From assembly GCF_019175385.1 (NCBI RefSeq), contig NC_083348.1, forward strand, positions 50,428,950-50,492,949: a stretch of 64,000 bases of DNA, written 5' to 3'. Positions 1-9,835 of the stretch are shown in pieces. Within the stretch, counting starts at the first letter, position 1. Every line of letters starts with the position of its first letter. The DNA comes from Lycium barbarum (Eukaryota; Streptophyta; Magnoliopsida; Solanales; Solanaceae). The position numbers and the translations under genes were made by a program. The notes under the pieces are model-generated. The model was not told the origin of the DNA. It searched no databases and worked only from the letters and a program-made list of their open reading frames with translations.

Positions 1-279
1 ATATATATGCATTCAATCCATTTTCTTACTATACTTCAATAACTTACCTTGATGATGGCCAGTTTGCCATTCTGTATATACAATTTCTGATAACGTAACC
101 TCGATGAAATATCTTACCTCTGTAACTCCCAGTAGCATTATTTACCTTCTCTTGTCGACACCATTCTCCTGCTGAAATCAAAGGTCAGTATATAAGGGAT
201 ATCATTTCCTATCTCTTGGCTCTATCGCACGATCTAGAGTAAGAAGGAAAGGTAACATCCTAAATGTCCTGTAGCTTCC

Positions 280-315
280 TGTTTATAGATGTGGTGCACA
301 ATACACCGATAAACA
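280..315 (-). promoter_or_regulatory. Leader hairpin of F with GTGCAC loop
   Basis: The arms 280-293 and 302-315 pair with a few mismatches, some of which are G-U on the RNA strand. The 8-nt loop holds the self-complementary hexamer GTGCAC (294-299). The hairpin sits between the primer site and the gag position, as in A, B, I and H. Confidence 0.7.
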
Positions 316-357
316 AGACTCTACTAGACACGGTCTGTAGATACTCCGAGGATGAAC

Positions 358-370
358 TGCTCTGATACCA
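358..370 (-). promoter_or_regulatory. Primer binding site of F (initiator Met-tRNA)
   Basis: The minus strand reads TGGTATCAGAGCA, four bases from the LTR end. This is the complement of the 3' end of plant initiator Met-tRNA and is where minus-strand DNA synthesis would start. Confidence 0.88.
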
Positions 371-562
371 CTTTTGTTACGACCCAACCCCGTGGGCCAT
401 GACTAGTTCCCGAGCTAGACACTCGTATACGTACCTGTTAGATATAGTCAGACTGAAACTTAAGACAATATGGAAACTTGCAAAAACATTAAAGGTTCAC
501 AACGTCATATATATCAAGATAACCTGTCTCCTAAGGAGTCACAACTAATCAAAACGTAATAC

Positions 563-686
563 GATACGCAAGCCGACAAGGTTGCCACTACAAACCAATA
601 TGATACGCAAGCCAACAAGGCTGCCACTACATACGATACGATACGATACGATACGATACGCAAGCAGAAAAGGCTACCACTACAAA
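563..686 (-). repeat. 39-bp minisatellite and ATACG run in the LTR of F
   Basis: Three degenerate copies of a unit containing GCAAGCCGACAAGGCTGCCA follow one another. Between copies two and three lie six ATACG pentamers (631-660). The same minisatellite is present in the H array with one or three copies, so it changes copy number readily. Confidence 0.8.
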
Positions 687-1202
687 TGGGAATATCCTTA
701 GAAAATCATATAGACACAGCTGAACAAACTTATACAAAACCCACACATATGTCTACAGACCTCTAAGAGTATCAATAGTGAAATATGATGGGTACAGGGC
801 CCCGCCGTACCCCTGGATAAACATAAGTATAATCACAAGATCTGTACCAAAATAAGATAGGCTCCGGAACAATGGAGCACTCCAAACAACTGAGCAGAAG
901 TCCTAAGCTGGAGGATCACCAAATCGAGTATCTGTACCTGCGGGCATGAAACGCAGCCACCCGAAGAAAGGGGGTCAGTACGGAATATGTACTGAGTATA
1001 TAAAGCATGTAATACAATAAGGAAAATCACAACTGCATAAACGATTACAGGAGGCAAGTATGATAATCAAAGATACCAATGCACCTATGCCTTACGATAT
1101 GAAAATCATGCATGTCTATATCATATACCATATCCGGCCCATTATGGGTCTCAGTGAATAAGTCATCATATACCATCCTCGACGCCATAATCACATCATC
1201 AT

Positions 1203-1205
<3 letters not shown>

Positions 1206-1252
<47 letters not shown>
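1206..1252. repeat. (AT)n microsatellite
   Basis: About 47 bases of alternating A and T within the LTR of F. The same position in the H array LTRs is also an AT run of variable length. Confidence 0.95.
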
Positions 1253-1253
<1 letters not shown>

Positions 1254-3115
1254 GTACTCGGCCCTCCAGTGTGGGATTCGGTGAAAAATGCAGTGAAACT
1301 GTGCACGAAAACATACCCGGCTCGGGACTCGGTGAAAGATACATTACGGCATGCACGAGCAGAGTAGTGAGCAACCATATGCAAACTAAGTTATATCTGA
1401 GACCCAATAGAATATTCAAAACGAACTATCATTTGGAAATCAAGACAATAGTCATACCAAGTATCCTTCGAATGTCACTTCGGAATATATCAAATAGGAC
1501 TTCAAGAATCATAGACACGTATCAAGACATAATGAAGTAAGTTCTGGGAATCAAGGACAATAGCCAATCCTAGTGTCTCTAAGAATAGGAGTTTCTTTAA
1601 AATCACATGCTCGTCGTCTATTTGTTTATAAAGATCATGCCAAAAGAAAGAAGGGTTAGCTTCACATACCTTTGACGTTTAATCCGTGATTCGATAGGTA
1701 TACGCTGCCCGAAGTACCTCAACCTATAATAAGACGTCAAGACTATGGTTAAGCTACGGAAAGGCTTAAAACATATTTCAAACTTAGTAACTTCTTTCTA
1801 GAAAATTGGCTGCATTTCCCCTATATCGTTCACTTCCCTCACATTCAAACCAACCCTAAAACAACCAGAACAACACCAACAACAACACGTCTCAATTACC
1901 ACATCAAGAACTCCTCGAAACAGTCCACACCGCACACACAACGTGCCAAATCAGTCCACACACTGCAACATTCAACAATAATCAACATAACAACCATGAC
2001 ATATTCAAGTTATTTCTAATGATCTGTAGCCACAACAATAACCATAACTATTATCCATATGTAAGTAAATTCCATCAGCGACCTAACAATAACATGCCCC
2101 AAGCAGCCCATCAACTACAACAACACAGATACTTAATCATAACTACACTTTTAATCTTTCAACTCAACAAGAACAGCCCTACCCAATTACCATACCACAA
2201 CGCCCAACTATTACCTACCAATATAGTATTTATAATCATTTCTATCATGAAAAGAAGTGAATACATACCGTAGACAAGACCAAGCCAATTCTGCACGGGT
2301 TTCCAATAATCACGACACCACACGACCGGAATGAGATACGAGGTTACCACTCACTCCTTCTTCCTCAAATCAACACTAACGTTGGTGCCCTATCCCATAG
2401 GAACAAAGTCTCCAATTCAAGAGGGTAAGAAGGTTGCTGCTCACTTGATTAAGAAGAGGGCTGGAACCTTTTTTTTTGTCCTATGAACTAGGTGAATTTA
2501 ACATACTACTTGTTCCTAATTCAACAAGAAAATGACACCTAAGATGTAGATAATATTGCTGCCTCCTTTGGAATTGGAGAACGCCTACTAAAAATTACAA
2601 TTTTCTTTCTTCCAAATACTTGAATCCTGGCCGTGAGCTACAAGGTTGCAGCCATGGCTGTTGATAATCTCTCTCTCAATTTAATTTTATGGAGAAGATG
2701 ATATGAATGCATTAGTCATCAAATATATATATATATATATATGCGCAAGCTGTCCACTTGACACATGTCCAACTTTGGCATGTCATCACACATGCTCCAA
2801 TCATAATTGTCCACATTTTCGTGGGCCCACCTAATAATTCTGATCATGGTTAATTCTAACCAAGGTTAATTCTGATCATGGGGCCCGCTTGATACACTAA
2901 TTAATCGTTAATCCCCACTTAATAATCTAATCATGGTTAGTTAATCCCTAATCTCCACTAATATTTCCACACTAATTGAAATTTACAAGCAAATCGTGCA
3001 CTTATTAAAAATCGGGATTAAAAGTCCTTGTCTCATATCTCAAAAATAATATTGTCCTTAAACTTATGTCGATTAGCTTACGAATAATCCAACGTACAAA
3101 ATACGGGATATAACA

Positions 3116-3431
3116 ATATTTCACTTTTATACTCTTAGAGGTCTGTAGACATATGTGGGTAGTGAGTAGGTTTTGGTCAGTTGTGTCGATATGGTTTGTT
3201 TTGGATATTCCCGTGTATAGTGGCAGCCTTGTCGGCTTGCGTATTGTGTTATGCTTTGGTCAGCCATGACTCCTCAGGAGACAGGTTTATGATGATACGA
3301 CGTTGTGAATCTTTAATTTCTTTTATAAGTTTCCATTTCGTCCTTAGTTTCAGTTTGACTATATTTAACAGGTTCGTATACGAGTGTCCAGTTCGGGTAC
3401 TAGTCACGGCCCATGGGATTGGGTCGTGACA
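3116..3431 (+). repeat. Element G: 3' end of a plus-strand LTR
   Basis: This segment matches the last 315 bp of solo LTR K and ends GGGTCGTGACA at 3431. It is the right part of an LTR interrupted by F. The left part lies beyond the window. The next five bases, TCCTC (3432-3436), are the presumed target duplication. Whether G is a solo LTR or part of a longer element cannot be told. Confidence 0.8.
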
Positions 3432-4043
3432 TCCTCGCACAAGGAACCTTATTCTTAACTCAGTACCACTTTGTCCTTCAAAATATATTACTTCTATACT
3501 ATCCATTTTTCGCTTCCAAAACTTATTCTTGTCATTCTGATCATCCCCTCTCATCCTTATTATGCTGATTCTTTTCCTAACAATCGTTCTATTTCATTAT
3601 TCATCTTTCTGTAGTCTTGATCTTTTACATCCAACCAAAGATATCACTCGTGCTCGATTATACAAATCATAAACTGTTACTACTTTTCCATATAGTATTC
3701 TCTGATTTCTTTTTCAAGTTGATTTCCTTTTTCCTTTTGCTTGCTATCATTTCTGTCATTGTGTAACCTCTATGTTGGACTTTCCCTTAACAATGTCTTA
3801 TAAGATTTCTTATCTACTGCCCCATGGCTCGCTTATTGGTTTCACACTTGCATTCACTATTCAGTCATATAGAATATGTCGCATCTTTAGTCATTTCCTC
3901 GCTATACTTTATTTTCGTGGTATCACAGTTCTTGCTACGTTTTCATTATATCCTGATCATAATCAACTTTATAGAGTGCAACTTCTTAACTTTATTCACG
4001 ATTCTTACTATGGTTTAATTACACTCTGTGGAGTAGGCGTACT
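3432..4043 (-). mobile_element. Non-coding body of C, left segment
   Basis: Pyrimidine-rich sequence resembling, with clear divergence, the body of E near 62455-62870. The frames of 60-97 residues here are leucine- and serine-rich products of base composition and match nothing I recognise. The last five bases, GTACT (4039-4043), are the left target duplication of B. Confidence 0.7.
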
Positions 4044-4621
4044 TGTCACACCCCGATCTTACTAGGGTGTGATGGGCACCCGACCCTATATTCGGAGCCG
4101 AGCGAACCCGCTGACTCTTATTACATACTTTCTTTTGGACTCCTTGAATCAAACAAAAATGAAATACATAGCAAAGACTTCCAGAAACATCTTTTTCATC
4201 ATTCTCAGATCATGTGAAATCTGTAAATCATATGAACTTTCTAACATAAAGCAAAATGACACATCGGCTGACGGAGCCGCTCACAAGACTGACATTCTAT
4301 ACCCACGACCCTGTCTGCAAAGTCTCTAACATTAATCAGAAATTATAACATATGTACTCTGACTCGGCAACACTCCGAAAGGAAGCGGAGCTCGCTAATC
4401 CAGCTGAAGCATATTCTAGCAATATCCTTTACTCATCTAGGTGTACCTGTGTGGCATGAAACGCAGTGTCCACAAGAATGGACGTCAGTACGAGCAATGT
4501 ACTAAGTATGTAAGGCATGAATGGTAACATAGTAAGGGATGTAAATATGTATAATAACAGAATGGAAATATAGAGCATATCATGGGGTAAAAGAGTAACC
4601 TGTACATCTGAGTGCCTTTTA
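4044..4621 (-). repeat. 3' LTR of B, part 1 (interrupted by A)
   Basis: Starts TGTCACACCCCGATC and is co-linear with 22787-23364 in the 5' LTR. It breaks at TTTTA (4617-4621), where A inserted. The intact site in the other LTR reads GTGCCTTTTAGGCGGG. Confidence 0.92.
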
Positions 4622-4812
4622 TGTTACACCCCGGAAATTTTCCCGTTAAGCGTATAGTGAATAGGTTAACAAGGATATAGTGTATACGATGTTGTGGAGA
4701 TGAGTGATAACGTTCATTTGATTGGTATCGAGGTGTTGAACAACTGTTAAGAAGGTCCCGTAAGGATCGGAGATAAAACGAAGTGACAAATAGGACTCAG
4801 TGAACTGGCGAA

Positions 4813-5037
4813 TTATATGGTAGGTTATACGGACCGTATAATGGTTTTACGGCCGTATAATGAACCGTTAAGGTGTCACAGAAAGAAGTTGAAGAAACGT
4901 GAGTTTTACGGTAGATTATACGGCCCGTCAAATGAACCATCAAGATGACACAAAAAGGGGTGATCACTGAGTCAGTTTTACGGTCAATTATACGGACCGT
5001 ATAAATTTATACGGACCGTATAATGGACCGTATAATG
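4813..5037 (+). promoter_or_regulatory. Cluster of TTATACGG-A-CCGTATAA palindromes in U3 of A
   Basis: Three exact copies of the 17-nt palindrome TTATACGGACCGTATAA occur at 4825-4841, 4988-5004 and 5007-5023, with several partial copies between them. The cluster lies just upstream of a TATA-like box, the position of an enhancer or protein-binding array. The 3' LTR has the same cluster at 15477-15703. Confidence 0.7.
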
Positions 5038-5055
5038 GCATCGGGACTGGTTTTG

Positions 5056-5070
5056 TATTTATAAAAATAT
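5056..5070 (+). promoter_or_regulatory. TATA-like box of the 5' LTR of A
   Basis: TATTTATAAAAATAT lies about 435 bp into the LTR, right after the palindrome cluster. It is followed by a CT-rich, leader-like stretch (near 5090-5130) and then by a splice-donor-like AAG|GTAAGT at 5314-5322. This is the best candidate core promoter. The start site itself cannot be seen. Confidence 0.5.
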
Positions 5071-6530
5071 GATCCAAGTTTCATTTTCTCATTTCCTCTT
5101 CTCACTACACGACCCAATCTCTCTCTCTAGAAACTTCCAAACACTCCAAACCAAGAATTCAAGTGAAACTCAAGATCAATAACACCCAAATTCATCAAAT
5201 CAAGAGTGTGAAACTCCTCATAGTTCATCTAAGTCAAGGAACTCCAAAGAAGGTGGAACTAGGGTTTTGTCTAAGTGGAGTATTTCAACTCAAGACCTGT
5301 TCAACCATTATCCAAGGTAAGTTTCATGATCATTTCATGTTGTTTAAGGTATTGGGAGGCTTAGATATTTGAAATGTAGAAGAACATAGAAAGTGGGTCA
5401 TTACTGAGTGAATAGTGACATAATTGAATGATAGTGGAATTGAATCATGAAAGTTGAAGAGTTGTGATTATGAATACGTTACAATGATTTTTATATCGTG
5501 AAACAAGTATTAAACGCGTGAAAACACAAAGATGAGTTATAAGGAGAAATATGGGAAAATTGGAGGAAAATGGTGGATTTTGCTAAATATACATAAATGA
5601 TGATTGTTGATTGTGACATTGTGAGTAGTATTGTGAATGTTGGGAGTTGATATAGAACATGGGAGAAGTAGTATAAACAAAGGGAGTGCTGCCCAATTTT
5701 TCCTAGAATTAACGATGCGTTCTTGTAGTCGATTAACTAATGTTAGTCCAATTCTCTCGTGAAGGTAACGACGTGACCTTGAAGGAAGACAAGTGATCGA
5801 TAACGTAGCTAAGCGACAAGGTATGTGAGGCTAGTCCTTTCCTTCTAACGGCATAAATCTTATAACTCAAATCCCTATATTCTTCATGAGTTCCTATATT
5901 CTGAAAAGTTAAAAGCCTACTTCCATAAATGCTTATATGAGATAAGAGACACGATATGATGATGCTAGAATGATGATGATGTTATTCATTGCCTACACTC
6001 ACCTTATGTGCTAGTTCTTTCAAGGTGAGGCAGAATGTCCATGATTGCTCCATAATGTAATTGGGGGATCACGACCTTACGTCACCCCGATAGAGTAAAG
6101 TCAATCTCGAGTCTTATGCAGGGTACTATGATAAGATAGGTATTTTATAATGAGCATATTATTATGATTATTTTATGATAAGCATGGCATGAGCATTTCA
6201 CACCGGGCCTAGTTGGCCGGGCAGTCACCGCTAAGGCGGGCAGCTATACGGATACACCATGACCTTCTGGCATGGGCAGACACCACTATTGGGTGGCATG
6301 AGATGGTACCCCGGACGCGGGAGGCCTGGACGCGGGCTAATGTTATTGATTATCACACCGTTCCGATATGGACGGGCAGCTTGCATATGATGTATACATG
6401 TTATGATGATAAGTATGAGTAAGACAGCATGCATTATTTCATTTATGAATGTCAGTCGGGTCCAGATGTTTCGCATTGATGTTCTCATTATACTATTAAT
6501 GTCTTTCTTCATTATTTATGCCTCTCATAC

Positions 6531-6587
6531 TCAGTACAATATTCGTACTGACGTCCGTTTTCTTTGGACGTTGTGTTCATGCCCACA
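6531..6587 (+). promoter_or_regulatory. Three-hairpin block in the 5' LTR of A
   Basis: Hairpin 1 pairs TCAGTAC (6531-6537) with GTACTGA (6545-6551). Hairpin 2 pairs ACGTCC (6551-6556) with GGACGT (6566-6571). Hairpin 3 pairs TGTG (6572-6575) with CACA (6584-6587) around the loop TTCATGCC. Other LTR families have the same trio with different but still paired stems. Confidence 0.7.
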
Positions 6588-6977
6588 GGTAGACAGGGAG
6601 GTGAGCGGTCAGCTGATTGAGAGCACTTCATCGGTCCGAGGTGCTTATGGTTATTCTTTTGGTATATATGTATATTTTGAGCACGATGGAGTCTTGTTCC
6701 GTTTATATATACAATATGTCAGTAGAGGCTCGTAGATACGCAGTGTGAGTTAGATGGTCTCACAAGATGTTATCACGTGTATATATAGTATTTTGATGGC
6801 CGAAAGGCAAATGAATATAAAGCATTTACGTTTCTATACAAAAATATGTTTTCTTATACTTTCATGTATAAAATTTGGAAAGGAGCATTAAATGAGTAAG
6901 ATGAGTAATAGAGCAAGCGGTGCTCGGTAGCTAGCTCCGGGTACCCGTTGCGGCCCCTAGTTGGGTCGTGATAGAAG

Positions 6978-6990
6978 TGGTATCAGAGCA
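6978..6990 (+). promoter_or_regulatory. Primer binding site of A (initiator Met-tRNA)
   Basis: TGGTATCAGAGCA lies four bases after the 5' LTR and is complementary to the 3' end of plant initiator Met-tRNA. Confidence 0.93.
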
Positions 6991-7030
6991 GTTCGCCCTA
7001 GGAAGTGTCTACGAGTCATGTCTAGTAGAG

Positions 7031-7071
7031 TCTTGTTTATGGTGTGTTGCGCGCCACGCTAATAAACAAGA
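7031..7071 (+). promoter_or_regulatory. Leader hairpin of A with GCGCGC loop
   Basis: A perfect 10-bp stem (TCTTGTTTAT 7031-7040 with ATAAACAAGA 7062-7071) is topped by six further pairs, including G-U pairs (7041-7046 with 7055-7060). The 8-nt loop TTGCGCGC (7047-7054) contains the self-complementary hexamer GCGCGC. Its position between primer site and gag, and the palindromic loop, resemble a retroviral dimerisation stem-loop. The function is inferred. Confidence 0.75.
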
Positions 7072-7179
7072 GGCTACAGGGCATTTAGGAAAATGACCAT
7101 CTTTCTTCTCATGAGATCGTGCGATAGAGCCATGTCTAGGATTATATCATTCCTAAAGGTGCGTTATGGTTTCAGAATA

Positions 7180-8480
7180 ATGCCGCCGAAAGGGAAAGCT
7201 ACAGCTGCGCAGAAAGGCAAAGCTACGACAAAGAGGCAGGCGGAAAGAGAGCCTCCGGCAAATGTAGAGGAAAGTGAATCGCAAAGTGAGGCCGCGCCCA
7301 ATATAGAAGAGCAGGGAGGAGCCTCAGCTCCGATTCCTCCACCGGGTGCTTCAGGTCAACAAGTGTCCGAGGCCATACATTTATTGACACAGTTGGTTGC
7401 CGCTCAGGTACAACGACAAAATGCGGGCCCAAGTGATCGTTCAGCTAGTACAAGTGCCCGTGATTTCCTTACTCTAAATCCTCTAGAATTTTTCGGGTCG
7501 AAGCCGGATGAGGACCCACAAGGTTTTATCGATGAGATGTTGCGGACGCTGAAACTTATGCATGCTTCTGAGACCGAATCTGTGGAGTTGGCCTCATATA
7601 GACTTCACGACGTGGCGGTACATGGTATAAGAATTGGGTGATAACAAGAGGGGAGAATGCACCACCTCCCATGTGGCAAGTGTTTGTAGATGCCTTTATT
7701 CGTCACTACTTGCCACCTGAAGTCCGCCGAGCTAGAGCGGACAGGTTCTTGAATTTGAAACAGGGAAGCACGAGTGCCCGAGAGTATAGTATGTAATTCA
7801 ACTCATTGGCCCGGTATGCTCCTACTATGGTGGCTGACATGGGAGACCGAGTCTATAGATTTGTGAGTGGTTTAGGACCACACTTGCTCAGAGATTGCCT
7901 GACAGCCTCTTTGGAAGACGGGATGGATATTTTCCGGATACAAGCCCATGCTCAGAACCTCGAGGAACAACAACGACAGCAGAGAAGTGATCGTGAGGGT
8001 GACAGAAGACAAGGTAAGAGGGCTAGATCTATGGGGGAGAGCAGTGAGTACCGAGGGGGACCAAGACAGACGCATTCCAGGCACTCGGGTCAGTCAGCGA
8101 CCAGTGCACCTCCCAGATTCTCGGATAGGAGATTCGACTGTTCTTTTCAGTCAGGCCAGGGGCAGAGTTCGAGGGCCTCAGATTCGCAGTCTAGGGGAGA
8201 CTTTAGCCAGAGGAGACCTCCAGTACCGCGGTGTAGCCAGTGTGGAAAATTACATTCCGGACAATGTCGTCAGGGCTCGGATGCTTGTTATGCTTGCGGG
8301 CAGGTTGGTCATATAATGAGAGATTACCCTTCAGCGAGAGATAGAGCTGGGACTCAACCCACAGGTTCAGCAGCGGGGTCTTTTTCAGCGCGCCCGACAG
8401 CACAGACTCCTCAGACTACAGCAGGCAGAGGCAGAGGTAGAGGGGGAGCATCCACTTCAGGTGCTGTTCAGCCCCGTGTG
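7180..8480 (+). pseudogene. gag: gag of A (capsid and nucleocapsid), broken
   Basis: Gag would form the virus-like particle and bind the genomic RNA. I chose the start at 7180 because the product then begins MPPKGKATAAQKGKA, like the MPPKKATAAQKGK start in I and H. An upstream in-frame ATG at 7093 lies in the conserved leader. The capsid-type region (for example RDFLTLNPLEFFGSKPDEDP) is followed near 8220-8335 by two Cys/His motifs: CSQCGKLHSGQC (spacing CX2CX3HX3C) and CYACGQVGHIMRDY, where the fourth zinc ligand is Tyr instead of Cys. One base is missing near 7619, and a TAA stop lies at 7794-7796. From 7797 the frame is open into protease, so gag and pol form one reading frame, as is usual for this lineage. 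Confidence 0.88.
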
Positions 8481-9024
8481 TATGCTTTAGCTGGGCGACA
8501 GGATCTTGAGTCTTCCCCAGATGTTGTCACAGGTACCTTGACTATATTTTCCCATGACGTATATGCTCTGATTGATCCAGGTTCTACCTTCTCATATATT
8601 ACTCCGTATATCGCTGATTGTGTTGGGGTAAGACTTGAGCCAATTAAACCCTTCGAGGTATTCACTCCGGTTGGTGATCCTGTAATAGCGAGGCAAGTAT
8701 ATCAGAACTGTGTAGTCATTATAGGTGATCGTCAGACAAGGGCTGATCTAATTGACCTTGAGATGATAGATTTTGACGTAATTATGGGTATGGATTGGTT
8801 GGCATCATGCTATGCTAAAGTTTGTTGCCGGACAAAGGTAGTTCGATTCCAATTTCCGGGAGAGCCCATACTCGAGTGGAAGGGTAATACAGTTTCCCCA
8901 AAGGGTAGGTTTATTTTCTACCTTAAGGCGAGAAAGATGATAGCCAAGGGTTATATTAGTCATCTAGTTCGGGTTCATAACACGGAAGCGGAAGTGCTAA
9001 CTTTCCAGTCTGTCCCGGTAGTGA
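8481..9024 (+). pseudogene. pol: Aspartic protease region of A
   Basis: The frame from gag continues through a retropepsin-like segment. The catalytic motif reads ALIDPGSTFSYI, with the active aspartate codon at 8574, and a second conserved segment reads DVIMGMDWL. Protease would cut the Gag-Pol polyprotein. The segment has no internal stop, but the upstream gag lesions make it untranslatable from the normal start. The homologous region of D carries the K insertion within the DVIMGMDWL-equivalent codons. Confidence 0.85.
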
Positions 9025-9835
9025 ATGAATTCCCAGATGTATTTCCCGACGAGTTACCAGGCCTTCCTCCAGAAAGGGAGATTGATTTCGCCATTGATGT
9101 ATTACCAAACACCGAGCCCATTTCTATTCCTCCGTATCGAATGGCTCCAGCAGAACTGAAAGAGCTAAAAGCACAACTAAAAGATTTACTTGAGAAGGGG
9201 TTTATAAGGCCTAGTTCCTCGCCATGGGGAGCCCAATCTTGTTCGTAAGGAAGAAAGACGGTTCGTTATGAATGTGTATTGATTACAGGCAGTTGAACAA
9301 GGTGACAATAAAGAATAAATACCCTCTTCCTAGAATTGACGACTTGTTTGATCAATTGCAAGGTGCTAAATGGTTCTCTAAGATAGATCTGAGACCGGGT
9401 TATCATCAGGTGAGAATTACAGAAGCAGATATTCCCAAGACTGCCTTCAGGACAAGATATGGTCACTACGAGTTTCGAGTAATGTCGTTCGGGTTGACGA
9501 ATGCCCCGGCGGTGTTCATGAATTTAATGAATAATGTGTTCAAGCCGTTTTTGGATCTTTTTGTGATCGTGTTTATCGACGATATCCTGGTATATTCTCG
9601 CACAAAATCAGAACATGCAGATCATCTAAGAATTGTTCTTGGCGTTCTTCGAGATCGGGAATTGTATGCAAAGTTTTCGAAGTGCGAGTTTTGGCTAAAC
9701 TCAATGGCATTTCTAGGCCATGTTATTTCAGATGATGGCATCCGAGTCGACACCCAGAAAATAGAAGTTGTGAAGACTTGGCCAAGACCTACGACGCCTA
9801 CAGAAGTTCGTAGTTTCCTTGGGCTAGCAGGATAC
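9025..9835 (+). pseudogene. pol: Reverse transcriptase of A, first part
   Basis: RT would copy the genomic RNA to DNA. Landmarks in order are the [13 protein letters not shown] segment, [32 protein letters not shown] and the catalytic FIDD (9572-9583, within [12 protein letters not shown]). A missing base near 9231 shifts the frame inside the SPWGA segment, and a TGA near 9268 replaces what is Arg in D ([14 protein letters not shown]). The reading frame stops being RT at 9836, exactly where solo LTR L inserted after the [12 protein letters not shown] motif. The GATAC at 9831-9835 is the target duplication. Confidence 0.9.

Larger units (their letters stand above)
1..3115 (-). mobile_element. 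Element F: 5' end of a minus-strand LTR retrotransposon (leader plus 5' LTR)
   Basis: F reads on the minus strand. The 5' LTR is 375-3115, the primer site lies next to it at 358-370, and 1-357 is leader and body that runs off the left edge of the window. The LTR is of the same family as K, E and the H array. The body at 1-230 matches the body of C at about 26456-26680, so F is probably a large non-coding element. Its right end, ATAACA, is followed by ATATT (3116-3120), the likely target duplication. An uninterrupted relative (K, near 31827) reads CATATTTCAC at this site, which shows that F inserted into LTR G. No coding sequence is seen. Confidence 0.85.
375..3115 (-). repeat. 5' LTR of element F
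   Basis: This 2741-bp LTR begins on the plus strand with TGTTACGACCCAACCCC and ends with ATACGGGATATAACA, giving TG...CA termini on the element strand. It contains an AT microsatellite (1206-1252), a 39-bp minisatellite, and the three-hairpin block near 938-995. The long open frames in it are low-complexity (Ile-Tyr runs from the AT repeat) and are not coding. Confidence 0.88.
4622..6973 (+). repeat. 5' LTR of A
   Basis: 2352 bp, starting TGTTACACCCCGG and ending GGGTCGTGATA. The last dinucleotide is TA where the 3' LTR keeps CA, a single C-to-T change at the integrase recognition end. It contains palindromes in U3, a TATA-like box, splice-like sites at 5317, 5728 and 5821, and the three-hairpin block at 6531-6587. 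Its open frames (69-110 residues) recur only as LTR copies and are not considered genes. Confidence 0.95.

Noticed and set aside
1112..1540. 142-codon plus-strand frame with a long Ile-Tyr run
   Set aside because: It is a translation of an (AT)n microsatellite and surrounding LTR sequence. The same position in other LTR copies is not open and no protein feature is visible.
3772..4065. Hydrophobic frames that look like membrane proteins in the pyrimidine-rich bodies (also 20.2, 37.9, 61.4 and 62.4 kb)
   Set aside because: Leu/Ser/Phe richness follows from CT-rich DNA. Frames are not kept between homologous bodies of C and E.
6978..6990. tRNA gene
   Set aside because: Only the 13-nt complement of the tRNA 3' end is present; no tRNA body or Pol III boxes surround it. 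It is the primer binding site, and the same holds for the other primer sites.
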